Positions 34,798-46,238 of a stretch of 64,000 nt of DNA are shown in pieces. The stretch covers positions 5,731,071 to 5,795,070 of the forward strand of contig JAJEKV010000047.1 in the NCBI GenBank assembly GCA_021234155.1, written 5' to 3'. Each line of letters begins with the position of its first letter. Within the stretch, counting starts at the first letter, position 1. The DNA comes from Isoetes taiwanensis. Lineage: Eukaryota > Streptophyta > Lycopodiopsida > Isoetales > Isoetaceae. Position numbers and translations under genes: made by a program. The notes beneath the pieces were generated by a model. That model had not been told where the DNA came from, did no database searches, and worked only from the letters and a program-made list of their open reading frames with translations.

Positions 34798-35562
34798 ATA
34801 AGATATCATTCTTCAATGTGGGCATATGGACAACACTTTCGTATTGAGGAAGTTGATAAAGGTCGTGTCACTTTTGACTCTGGAATAATGGCTTCCTTTC
34901 TTCAAAGGAGTCAATGTAGTGCGGGGGACATAAATCCTATTGATGGCAATGTTGATTATATTGGAGTTATTACCAAAATCATGGACTTGAACTTTCGTTC
35001 ATTCCATGTGAACGTGCTAAAGGCCAAATGGTTCAAAACACAAACACAAGGAAGAAATCAAACCATTCAAGTACACCCTTCTGGATTCTATGAGGTAGAC
35101 ACTTCACATGTCTTAAGAGATCTAGACGAGCCTTTTATATTTCCTAGTCAGGTGAAGCAAGTATTTTTCCATGATAATTCTAGGGTTAAGAAATGGCGGA
35201 TAGTGGTCCATTCACAACCAACTTCTCGAAGAGTTATTGCCATGCCTATCCTCAATGATTCTAATTGTGACACCCAAGGATCATCATCTGATATTCCACT
35301 TCCTCATGAGTTGGAGTTGATTGACCCAGTTGAAGAAACCATTGACCACGAGCATGATTCACAATTAGAGGATTATCAAGGCCTTCAGGTAAGGTCTCCA
35401 ATGCATAGTCCAGAACATTGTATACTTGATGACTACTTTGATGAGGAGAACGACACAGAAAATGGGACAGAGAGACATGTATCGTGGCTCCCTTTGCAAT
35501 TGGATGATGATGAAATAGAAGAAGTTGAGCAGGATTTGCTATATGACATTACTAAAGACTAG
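34798..35562 (+). pseudogene. CACTA transposase C-terminal exon (DUF4216)
   Basis: A splice acceptor (CTTGTAG) at 34,791-34,797 leads into an open frame of about 250 residues. Residues from DYIGVITKIMDLNF through LKAKWFKT, HPSGFYEVDTSHVLRDLDEP, FPSQVKQVFFHD and WRIVVHSQP match the DUF4216 domain found at the C-terminus of plant CACTA transposases. An acidic tail follows (EEVEQDLLYDITKD). This exon is open, but no catalytic exons lie upstream, so it is probably the last exon of a truncated transposase gene. It supports the plus-strand polarity of the CACTA element. Confidence 0.85.
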
Positions 35563-35899
35563 TTCAATGATTTTTTTTTAAGTATATGTCATTGTCATTG
35601 AGGAATATTGTGTTGAGATCCTCTTGATACAATTGCTAATATTATGTATTGGTGAACTTTTAAATCATATGAGACAAGTATGATAATGCATACTTTATTG
35701 TATATTCGTAGCCTTGGCAATCTTGTTCTAGCCACATAGGTATGTATGAAATGAGGACTTTTGAGAAAATGAAAAATGTAGAGAAAGAGTAGTTATATTA
35801 AGATTGTATAGACAAATGGTTATTTGAATACATGGCAAGTGTCTCTTTTGGTATCTTTGCATATGGGATTATTCAAAAGGCTTAAAACGAATAGTAAAG

Positions 35900-36990
35900 T
35901 GCATGACTATAAGTAGAGTGCATACGATATGAGTCAATGGTATAAAGTTAGACATAGAGTCAATGATAGCACACTCTAGATATAATGTACAAACAAGAGT
36001 TAGATCACATGTTAGCATTAGTAGAGTTCGTACTACTGAATGAGTCAATAGTAGCATCAGACATAGGGTTAGAAATAGAGTCAATAATAGCATCTAATAT
36101 AGAGTCACTGATAGAGTCAGAATTGAAACTAATGATAGCGTCAGAAGTAGAGGTCAACATAAAGTCAAGCATAGTGTCAATTGTAAGGTCAGAACTAGAG
36201 TCACTGATAGAATCAGAATTGGAACTAATGATAGTGTCAGACATAGCATCAGAAGTAGAGGTCAACATAAAGGCAAGCATAGCGTCAATTGTATGGTCAG
36301 AGCTAGAGTCAGATGACGTGTATGCTTGAACCTAATGCCAATACCTTTGAATCATAGTGCATCAGTTGTTACGTCAGTTATAACGTCAGTTATAGCAAAC
36401 GATTGGTTAAAATGACATAGCATCATCGTTAGAGTCAGACATAGCGTCAGAAGTAGAGGTCAACATAAAGTCAAGCATAGCGTCAATTGCAAGGTCAGAA
36501 CTAGAGTCACTAGTAGAGTCAGAATTGGAACTAATGATAGTGTCAGACATAGCGTCAGAAGTAGAGGTCGACATAAAGTCAAGCATAGCATCAATTGTAT
36601 GGTCAGAACTAGAGTCAGATGACGTGTATGCTTGAACCTAATGCCAAGACCTTTGACTCATAGTGCATCAGCTGTTACGTCAGTTATAACGTCAGTTATA
36701 GCATTAGATTGGTTAAAATGATATAGCATCATCTTTAGAGTCAGACATAACGTCAAAATTAGAGTCAGATGACATGTATATTTGAACCTAATGTTAACAC
36801 CTTCGACTCATAGTGCATCAGCTCCTACCTCAGCTATAACGTCAGCTGTAGCGTTAGATTGGTTAAAATGATATAGCATCATCCATAGAGTCAGATATAG
36901 CGTCAAAATTAACAGCCGAGAAATATCTAACTATAAGTGCTGCTAATAACTACAGAACATTGTTTTCACCTCAAAAAACACCAAAAATAT
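35900..36990. repeat. CACTA right subterminal array with a 307-bp higher-order repeat
   Basis: AGAGTCA, TAGCGTCAG and AACGTCAG words are packed here. A larger unit recurs: GTATGCTTGAACCTAATGCC occurs at about 36,320 and 36,627, a 307-bp spacing, with a shorter third unit near 36,777 (GTATATTTGAACCTAATG). This asymmetry between the two ends (small unit left, 307-bp unit right) is unusual. Confidence 0.8.
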
Positions 36991-37112
36991 CTTCTGACGC
37001 TAAAACTGACTCTAATACCCCCTTCCTCTTGTAGTTGCTCAATGTTTTGTCCTCCCTTTTTTGCTCTGTATCCTGTTCCTTAATTTCTAACTTGAAGACG
37101 TAGTCCACTTGC

Positions 37113-37394
37113 TCACTCTTTTTTGCTCTTAAGTAATTTCTTGCTGGACATGCATTGCATGATTGGGGTGATCTTGTTACCTGTTATTTCTATTGTCTTG
37201 CCATTGGGTATTGTTAGTGTCACCTTCTGCTTTCCACAATCAATTATGTCACTAGCTGGACCAAGATATTCCATGCCTATGATCAAGTCATACTTCCCAA
37301 TGTTTATGACCTCTGCTCCCATTTCGATGTTCAACTTCAGCATTTCTACCATTCCGGGGGAGGCAAAATGAGTGCTCCCCATATCTATGAGCAC
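37113..37394 (-). pseudogene. Ty3/gypsy aspartic protease
   Basis: The frame begins MLIDMGSTHFAS, in which DMGST stands for the catalytic D-S/T-G of retroviral-type proteases (M inserted at the variable position, as in DxGST of related elements). It continues MGAEVINIGKYDLIIGMEYL and VTLTIPNGKTIEI, and ends IMQCMSSKKLLKSKKE. The same end occurs at 6,330-6,565. The protease would cleave the gag-pol polyprotein. The open frame continues to the CACTA boundary at 37,036. Confidence 0.85.
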
Positions 37395-37419
37395 TATAAA
37401 AGAGTTTGCTTTGACTTTC

Positions 37420-38998
<1,579 letters not shown>

Positions 38999-39171
38999 TG
39001 AATTATAAATCTTACTATGAGTGTTTTGGTGCTCGCATTTGTTGTTTAATGATATAATTGTTTGGACAAAATGTATATCTGCAATTTGATATTTGTAATA
39101 TAAAGGAGCTTATATTTTATTAATATCCGATATATTATTTTCGTACAAAAATTATAATAGCAGTGATATGA

Positions 39172-40411
39172 TCACCGATATTCTGGGTGATCCTCTAAGA
39201 ACTTGTTTACTTGGGCTGTACCAATTGTACATCCCAAGTTCCTCAAAATGTTGGTAGCTATTCTCCCTTGTATACCCATTACAAGTTCTTCGGCTCTCCT
39301 TTCTGAAATATAGGCGGCGATGATTGCTAGCCTGTCCGATCGGCAGTACGGGATGACGAAGTCGAAGATACTCAACGCTATCAATCTCCTGACCAGTATG
39401 ACATGATTGACACTCTGTTGAAGTTTTGTATGTCTACCGAAGCCCCAGAGTGCGATTAGCATGAATACGGCTTCTTCCCCACACGGACCGAGCTGCCGAT
39501 GGATGACTGCTATTCTGCCATCGGTGAGGAGTGGCAGGTAGTATCTGAGAGCTCTATCTTATCCTCCTTGTCAGCCTTCTGTCTTTGCCCCTCTATTTGA
39601 CCTGTGTCTGTCCGCATACTCATCTACTGGAACTGTGAGTAGGTCCCTATGATCCGTAAAATGAGTTCTGAAATTAGTCAAGCTGACGGCGCCTGCCCTG
39701 TAGCTGGGGTTGGGCGTGGTGGAGGAGGCACTCGGCTGAAATATACTTATTGTCTTTCCCTTGATGCCCATTCGTTCCTGGATTGCGACGAACTCTTCTT
39801 CCGATGGTAACTCTTGTTAGATCATCATGTGCCAGATTCTATTGTAGGCTTGAAGGTCTGAGGTAGGCTGGCCTATGTATAACACTGATTCGCAATCGGG
39901 AAATCCTTGTCTCTCGATCGATGAAGTCATCGAGATCTGCTTGCTGCCATAGGAGATGTAGGAGTTCGTCCACTCTGTATCCCCGGTCTCTACATTCTGG
40001 CAGATTCTTGATGTCGTGGAGGAGATGATATTCTTCGCCTCACATGATGATGGGGGTTAGACTTGTGATGCCTAGCCTGAGTGGTGGAGCTGCTCGAATC
40101 ATCTGTAAGTCCGCATCAAACCTGTAAATTTCTTGTTCTGCTTGGCATTGTTCTTCAGCAGGATCCACCTGGGTAATATCCTTGATGTCCTCGTCCTCGA
40201 GGAGTAGGCAGTCTTCTCCTGCAGAGCTAAGGGGTTCTATAGCCAGTGGCTGGACTGAAGGTTCCCCTAATAGAGTTTGGACCTTGTGGAACAAGAACAT
40301 GTCTAAGACAGATGTGTAGGAGAAGTATCTTCTTCTGTTTACAGTCATAGTCATGTAATCTGGCATGCGAGTTGCTTTGTTGTCCAGGTACTTTAGCTAT
40401 GTTTGGGACAT
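39172..40411 (-). pseudogene. gypsy extra ORF-B of unknown function
   Basis: From an ATG at 40,411 the minus strand gives MSQT-stop, then MPDYMTMTVNRRRYFSYTSV, an acidic stretch (EDCLLLEDEDIKDIT), YRVDELLHLLWQQADLDDFI, and at 39,172-39,462 a well-kept end LIALSIFDFVIPYCRSDRL, AAYISERRAEELVMGIQGR and NKFLEDHPEYR before a stop. It lies between ORF-A and gag and is not gag-like. Several stops and frame changes show decay. I recognise no domain. It could be an accessory ORF of this gypsy lineage or a captured gene. Confidence 0.6.
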
Positions 40412-40923
40412 GGCTTAGGTCTGCCTAGAGGGATGCCTTAGGTGGTACAAAGAATCATATGCAGGGAGGCAATTCCTGTAATCTAGGACCTACCTTTATT
40501 TAGCATTCTTGCATGACTTCATGGTAGTATGGTGTTACTGCTATTGTAGCTGATAGGTTGAGAAGACAGAGTTGACATCTGCCTCTGCTATATGGGGAGT
40601 GACATTGTACCATTTCCTGAAGGATGCAGCCATGATTCTGATGAAATTGGGAACATCAAACTGATGTATGAGCTCTTTAGAGAGCTAGAAAATCAGCTTG
40701 AAATGAGGAGCAAAAGTATGGCTAATGAAGGGTACCCTTTTAGTTATAGACAGATTTGGATGGGAATTTTTCTAGGGTATGGGGGCTGTTGCTATTTTGA
40801 GGACGAGTTGTTTGTTTTTCGGGTAATTCGAAGAGCTAAGCATGGGGAGACTATCTAATAACCCTATTGCAACAAATTTTAGGTGATCTGGAGTTGTCTA
40901 AGTCACGCTATGAAGGTTCAAAG

Positions 40924-40998
40924 CGTGACTACTCCTGGCATGCGCCCCAGGCCCCAGTGAAATTCTTATTCGTGCTCTAGGCGCACGGCGTGAGTACT
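40924..40998. repeat. CACGGCGTGAGTA inverted-repeat unit 1
   Basis: GACTACTCCTGGCATGCGCC at the left pairs imperfectly with GGCGCACGGCGTGAGTACT at the right, around about 35 bp. It is one of four related units in the gypsy element. Confidence 0.75.
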
Positions 40999-41130
40999 GG
41001 CAGCCTGTTTGCATCCAAGATGTTGCCAAACTGATGAAGTGAGGGATTTTCTTGCTTTATTCGACGAGTAGAGCCCAAAAATGTCCTTGTTTGCTTGATT
41101 TGGGCTCGTTTTGGGGTAGATCAGGGGTGG

Positions 41131-41200
41131 ACTACTCACAGCGTGCACACAAGGTCGAGTGAAAATCTCACTTGTGCTCCTGGCACACGGCGTGAGTACT
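41131..41200. repeat. CACGGCGTGAGTA inverted-repeat unit 2
   Basis: ACTACTCACAGCGTGCACAC pairs with TGGCACACGGCGTGAGTACT. It lies with unit 1 in the non-coding gap between ORF-A and ORF-B. Confidence 0.75.
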
Positions 41201-41498
41201 GGAGGCTCATTGATCACAATTTAGTCAAATTAAGTAAAACAAAACATGCACTATACTACTACTACCTGCTCAAGGCTCGAATAACACTCTTGCACTTATA
41301 TTACTCAAAGGAAATTATATATTACAAAAATTTTGTAGGACTTCTAACAGCCCTCTTTCTTAATAAACTTGGCCAAACACGTGTTCTTCGGCATGCACGT
41401 GACTCTTTTAATATGTAGAGCACATGTCAAGGATTTTTCAAAATGCTAGACTATCTTTTGCTCCGCAGCCTCTTGCAAAGCCAGGAGCATCTCGTATG

Positions 41499-42426
41499 TT
41501 ACCCGCTTGCTTTTGTAGAATTTGTGCAGGACTTCGATTGGGGTATCAGAAGGCTGTAGCTATTCTGAAAATGTCTGATCTCCCTCGCAACTTGTGAAAG
41601 ATGGGAGTCTCTACTTCGCTTCATAGGCTTCTTTGGTGGCTGTGGTTTCTTTGGGGGAGGTTTTAGGGTGTTTTCTTTTATTGGTCTCCCTCCTTCCACG
41701 TATGCGACCCTGTGCTCATGGTAATACTTCGAGTATGCATCATACATTTTCATGTATACCCTGTATTCCGCCAGCTTCTTGTACTCGCTGTCCTTCTTTA
41801 GGGTGAAGGATTCTCGAGCATGCCTCCAGGAGGTCTTGGGGTCTGACTCAGGCCAAGGTGGATATGGTGGAGGGCCATCGGGCTCTTCTGCATTCATCTC
41901 TTCTCTTCTCTGCGCCAAAGTTTCTTCCCTCGTTCTGCCTTGCCCCTGCCGGATAGGCAACTCCCATGCATCGTCTGACTCAGTGTCTGATGATAGTGGT
42001 GGTTGATCAAGCTCCCTTTCTATGATCTTCACTCCCTTGCTGGGTGTTTTCTTCGTCTTTCTTGCAGGTGCTTTCTCCGAGGAGCAGGTCTTTTCTTTTC
42101 TTGGCCCTATGTCGTGCAAGTTCTTCTCTTCTTGCCATCCTTCATTTCTTCTCTTCTTTCTTCCTCCTCTTGATTCTTCGGAGATGATAAGCCTCTTTCT
42201 CGGTAGTTTGCTTGTCTTGATCTTCCTCTGCGTGCTCCTCTTCTTGCTGCATTTCGAGATTCTATTCTTGGTCTTCCTGTTCTTCTTGCTCATCAGTGAG
42301 ATTTTGTGGATCTTCATTTCTTTTTCGTTTCTTGGCCTCCCTCGCCTTCTGTTCGACAGTAAGAACTTGGACGCTGGTCAATCCATCTTTCATTACCACT
42401 CCGGCTGTCTGTTTGGTGCGAGCCAT
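41499..42426 (-). pseudogene. gypsy extra ORF-A starting with a histone H3 tail sequence
   Basis: The first ATG after the leader (42,426, with G at -3 and +4) reads MARTKQTAGVVMKDG. Residues 1-8 equal the start of histone H3, then diverge (G in place of R8). A basic stretch follows (KAREAKKRKRNED), then glutamate-rich sequence and a stop. The frame shifts to 41,499-42,317, which is highly basic (KNRKTKNRISKCSKKRSTQR), then acidic (SSDTESDDAWELP), then proline-rich (EEPDGPPPYPPWPESD), then tyrosine-rich (YRVYMKMYDAYSKYYHEHRV) and PPPKKPQPPKKP. It is not gag. The charge pattern suggests a nuclear, chromatin- or nucleic-acid-binding protein. The joined frame is degraded here, so an intact relative is needed to know its full form. 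Confidence 0.65.
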
Positions 42427-42616
42427 GTCTGGTGTCCTAAAATCGGCTTGTAGGCGGAAGCTCGATAACTAAAAGGGAAGAGTGCAAATGACGTACCCTA
42501 AGTATAGCGTTGGAGAATCTAGGGTTTCTACTGGGATAATTATGTTATCCAACTATTTGGGGCTGGAAAATGTTTACTTTCCAAAATCCCTGGTTTCTTT
42601 AAGGCATTTGATTCCA

Positions 42617-42687
42617 ACTACTCACGACGTGCACCAGAGGCTCTACTGAGATTCGCAGTCGGATGCGGGGTGCACGGCGTGAGTACT
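42617..42687. repeat. CACGGCGTGAGTA inverted-repeat unit 3
   Basis: CTACTCACGACGTGCACC pairs with GGTGCACGGCGTGAGTAC at 16 of 18 positions, the best-preserved hairpin of the four. It lies in the 5' leader between the primer site and ORF-A. Confidence 0.8.
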
Positions 42688-42830
42688 ATCCCCTTAATTT
42701 ATCTTCTCAGTCTGTTTTCTTAGCATTCTAAAAGCTGTTTCTGGCTTAGATTTTGATTTTAAGCTGATTTAGCCTATTAGATTATTTATAGAATGTACTA
42801 TTTGGGTTGAACTATAGTCGAGTACTCACG

Positions 42831-42891
42831 GCGTGCGTCAGAAGGCCAACTGGGATTCTCAGTAGGGTCCTAAGCGCACGGCGTGAGTAGT
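42831..42891. repeat. CACGGCGTGAGTA inverted-repeat unit 4
   Basis: AGTACTCACGGCGTGCGTC pairs with GCGCACGGCGTGAGTAGT. It lies in the leader about 190 bp inside the primer site. Confidence 0.78.
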
Positions 42892-43069
42892 CAAATTTCT
42901 ATTGGTTTTCTAGACTTTATTGTAATTAATGTACATAGCTCCTACATAATACTATCTAATCTTTTATACTATAATGGAAAATTTTTTCCCCATTATTCGA
43001 GGTTCATGCTCGGGATATTAGTGCTACTTGGGAAATGGTCAGTGCTCGATCTTGGTGCACCAAGGTCAT

Positions 43070-43082
43070 GGCTCTGATACCA
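43070..43082 (-). other. primer binding site, tRNA-iMet type
   Basis: On the minus strand TGGTATCAGAGCC begins one base after the LTR end (CA at 43,084). This is the standard plant tRNA-iMet primer site for minus-strand cDNA. Confidence 0.93.
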
Positions 43083-43083
43083 T

Positions 43084-44530
43084 TGTGACGTCTCCTACTC
43101 ATATACGGTGTCCCGCACGTATAGACCGGAGTTCATCCCTCTTGTCAGCGCATAACTACTAACACGATGCCGTCTACCTATCATCAGGCTCTTGATGGTG
43201 GCAAGAACCTGAAGGGGAAGAATAGATGTCTCATTTGTCACATCTCCCTCGGCATCTACCTAGCTGCAGAAGCACGTAAAACATAAGCACATATCATCAT
43301 ATAAAATACATATCCACCTCGAAGTGTGGCTCACTATAACATAACATCAGAACACAAAATGTTAGTAGCATCAACAAAGAAGGGAATTCCTATCCACTGA
43401 TGGGTTGGGTCTCCAGAAGACAATGCAGACAGAATTCATGGCAAATGAATTGGGCTGGCATAAGAACATGGCCGTTGGGTAGTCCACTCCATCCGCCCCT
43501 CCTGTGCATACTTTGCCGACAGGCTGAAAAGTATCGGGTCGTGATCGTAGCCTGCCAGGTGCATACTTAGAGGGACTATTCCTGCGCTGCATCTCCCCAG
43601 TCTCGATGAGGCAGGAGGGAATTACTCCCCTCCAGAAGATCCATGCCAACTAGCCACTGCTCACAATTTGAACCCCACTGAAGCGATGCATCACCTAGGA
43701 GGCGTTGAACCCATACCTTGCCCACATAGTGGAAAACTATAAGGCCTAGCCCACAATGTTCCCCGACTGTCGCTACGCACCAGAGGGATCAACTGTAGTC
43801 GGCCAAATCTCCCTTATCATCCGGTCTAACCCCGCCACCCACAGCCAGGCAGGCTCGTATACACAGGCCGCAATTACTGAGTGCTTAGGAGGTTATTCTA
43901 GGAGCATCATCTACGAAGGCTCTGGGCCTCTACCCCCTTCCCAATACACAAGAGATGCGCACAGAGATAAATTATTATCAACTGGATGAACTTGAAAGCA
44001 CAGAATAGCTTCTAATCTATCTACCTAAATATACAAAGTTAGGCTCATCCATTAGAGGCTGAGATCTGAGAATCTAGGGGTCTATTAGGGCTAAGAAAAG
44101 ATGCAAACTCGGCTCAATGCTGGTCGGAAAGCCGGCATTGCACGTCAGATCGATCACATACCAGATCCTTGGACCTCAGACGACGTCCATGCTTTCAGGT
44201 TGACTTGAGATGATCGAGGCTTAGTGATCTGCGTGGCAAAGGGAGCTTTCCAAGTGCTTGCCAGTTGGATCTAGCACAGGTGCAATGCGAGCTCTCAAAG
44301 CTGGAATCTGAAAGGGACACTTTTAGCATTCCAGACTCCTTTTATCATGACGCTTTTAGAATTGGCATCAAAAGGGTCATTTTAGGGTCATTGCCACGTG
44401 GCAATGGTTATAGGCATATATTAGTGGTTCCAATGGTCATATTCCAGGGTATAACCCACTGTGTTGACATGTACTAATGATGGCAGTATAATATACATAT
44501 TCACTCCGTATATTATGCTAGAACGTCACA
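43084..44530 (-). repeat. 5' LTR of the gypsy element
   Basis: The plus strand starts TGTGACGT and ends ACGTCACA, giving matched terminal inverted repeats. It is 1447 bp and aligns along its length with 21,624-23,398, except for the indels noted there. Confidence 0.93.
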
Positions 44531-44535
44531 CCGCA
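44531..44535. repeat. target site duplication, right (CCGCA)
   Basis: It is identical to 21,619-21,623. Confidence 0.9.
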
Positions 44536-45089
44536 GGTTCTTCAACAATCTCTTGGCATTCAAAGATAGATATATTACATGAAAATTTGCAAAATATTTA
44601 CTTAAATGTAAATATAGAGGCTAACTTTACCAAATTTTTGAACACAAGCAATCTTTTAAGTGCATCTATGCTCATTACATCACAACATATAGCGACGTAT
44701 TCATAATTGTTGCCTCTCCTTCAAGCTATATACCATTTTGGACATTGGCAATGGTGGCCTAGAAAGAACATACACTGTCCTTCTGCAACGACATCACCAT
44801 TTTCTGAATGAACTTGTCTTAGTGCTCAAGTTCTTTCAAACCTGCAATAGAACTTCGTATGAAGCATCAATGATCCCTTATATTCCATGAAAACCTTGTA
44901 TGCCTACAAAATATTGGGTTAGAATGACAAAAAAACATTTCTTGAGGTTAAACAACACAGAAGACAAAGTAATAAATTTTGAAGAGAGAAAGAATGGATT
45001 TGATCTACTGAGCCTGCTAAGAGAGTGCTTCTCACAACCCCATGCACAAATGAAGATGGCCACAGACTAAACAAATAAAGAAAATGAAG

Positions 45090-46235
45090 AGCATAGGAAA
45101 CAACGGAGACAATGGGCGTAAAAATGATCAAGGTGCAAGATTAAAAATGGCTGCAGATGAAACAATGAACAAAAATGAAGAGCAGACACAATAACTGACA
45201 TAGTGGGCATAAAAATGGTCAAGATGGGTGAACATTTGGCACAAAATTAGGCAAATAATGGGTACTATGCAAAAGACATGAACGAAAATAGTTACAGACA
45301 AACCAATGAACGAATATGAAGAGCAGACGAAACAACGGACATACTGGGCATAAAAATGGTCAAGTTGCACTAATGAAAATGGTTGCAGACGAAATAATGA
45401 ATGAAAATGAAGAGCAAACGAAAGAACGGACATAAGGAATATGAAAATGGTCGAGGTGGGTGAACGATTGACACTTCCGCTGTGTGTTAAATGTTAATCG
45501 CATTGCAACGTATAACATCTTGCTGAACAAAAATGAAGAGAAGACAAAACAAGACAAAACAACGGACATAGTGGCCCTAAAAGCGATCAATTTGGGCGAA
45601 CGATTGTTGATCCCTCTCCTCTATGTTAAACGTTAATCGCATTGCAATGTGTAATACTCTTGCAAGAATTTGCTAAACGAAAATGAAGAACAAATAAGAC
45701 AACAAATGTCATAGCCGTATAAGTGGTCAAGGTGGGCGAACTATTGACACCCTTCCCTATATGTTAAATGTTATTCTCCCTTATACGTTAAATGTCAATC
45801 GCATTGCAATATATAATATCTTGCAAGAATTAACTGCATTCCAATTGCATACTCTTGCAAGAATTTGTTGAACGAAAATGAAGAATAAATGACACAATGA
45901 ATATAATAGCTGTATAAGTGGTCAAGGTGGGCGAACAACTATTGGCAACCTCCCCTGTATGTGTAATACTCTTGCAAGAATTTGTCGAACAAAATGAAGA
46001 ACAAAAGAAACAACGAATATCATAGCCGTATAAGTGGTCAAGGTGGGCGAATTATTGGTACCTTCCCCTGTATGTTAAATATTATATCTATCTATCTATC
46101 TACCTACCCTCCTATATGCTAAATATGAATCTCATTGCAATGTATAATATCTTGTATGAATGACTACATTCCAGTTGCGATTTATAATACTCTTGCAAGC
46201 ATTTGTTGAATGAAAAAACAAATATAATAGCAGTA
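45090..46235. repeat. degenerate tandem array, unit near 170 bp
   Basis: The core words recur in order: AAAATGAAGARCA, ACAACGGACATAGTGG, ATAAAAATGGTCAAGGTGGG, TATGTTAAATGTTAATCGC, ATTGCAATGTATAATATCTT, GCAAGAATTTG. Units vary by loss of parts. The array resumes at 48,750-48,842 after the Harbinger-like insertion, so the two parts were once continuous. No function is apparent. Confidence 0.8.
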
Positions 46236-46238
46236 TAA

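Larger units (their letters stand above)
28482..37036 (+). mobile_element. CACTA (En/Spm) transposon inserted in the gypsy pol gene
   Basis: The left end CACTACAAGAGGAAGGGGG continues TATTAGAGTCAGTTTTAGCG. The right end is its reverse complement over about 43 bp, ending CCTCTTGTAGTT, with one terminal mismatch. Dense AGAGTCA/TAGCGTCAG subterminal repeats occupy both ends, and a DUF4216-containing exon lies at 34,798-35,562. The element separates gypsy protease (37,040-37,394) from RT (below 28,482), so it inserted later. A 3-bp target duplication is not evident. The main transposase (DDE) domain is not visible, so this copy looks defective. Confidence 0.9.

Noticed and set aside
28479-37039. 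Target duplication for the CACTA element
   Set aside because: Flanking triplets (CTT and GCT or TGC) do not match under any placement tried.
45128-45590. Hydrophobic minus-strand open frames as membrane proteins
   Set aside because: They are readings of the degenerate tandem array and repeat with it.
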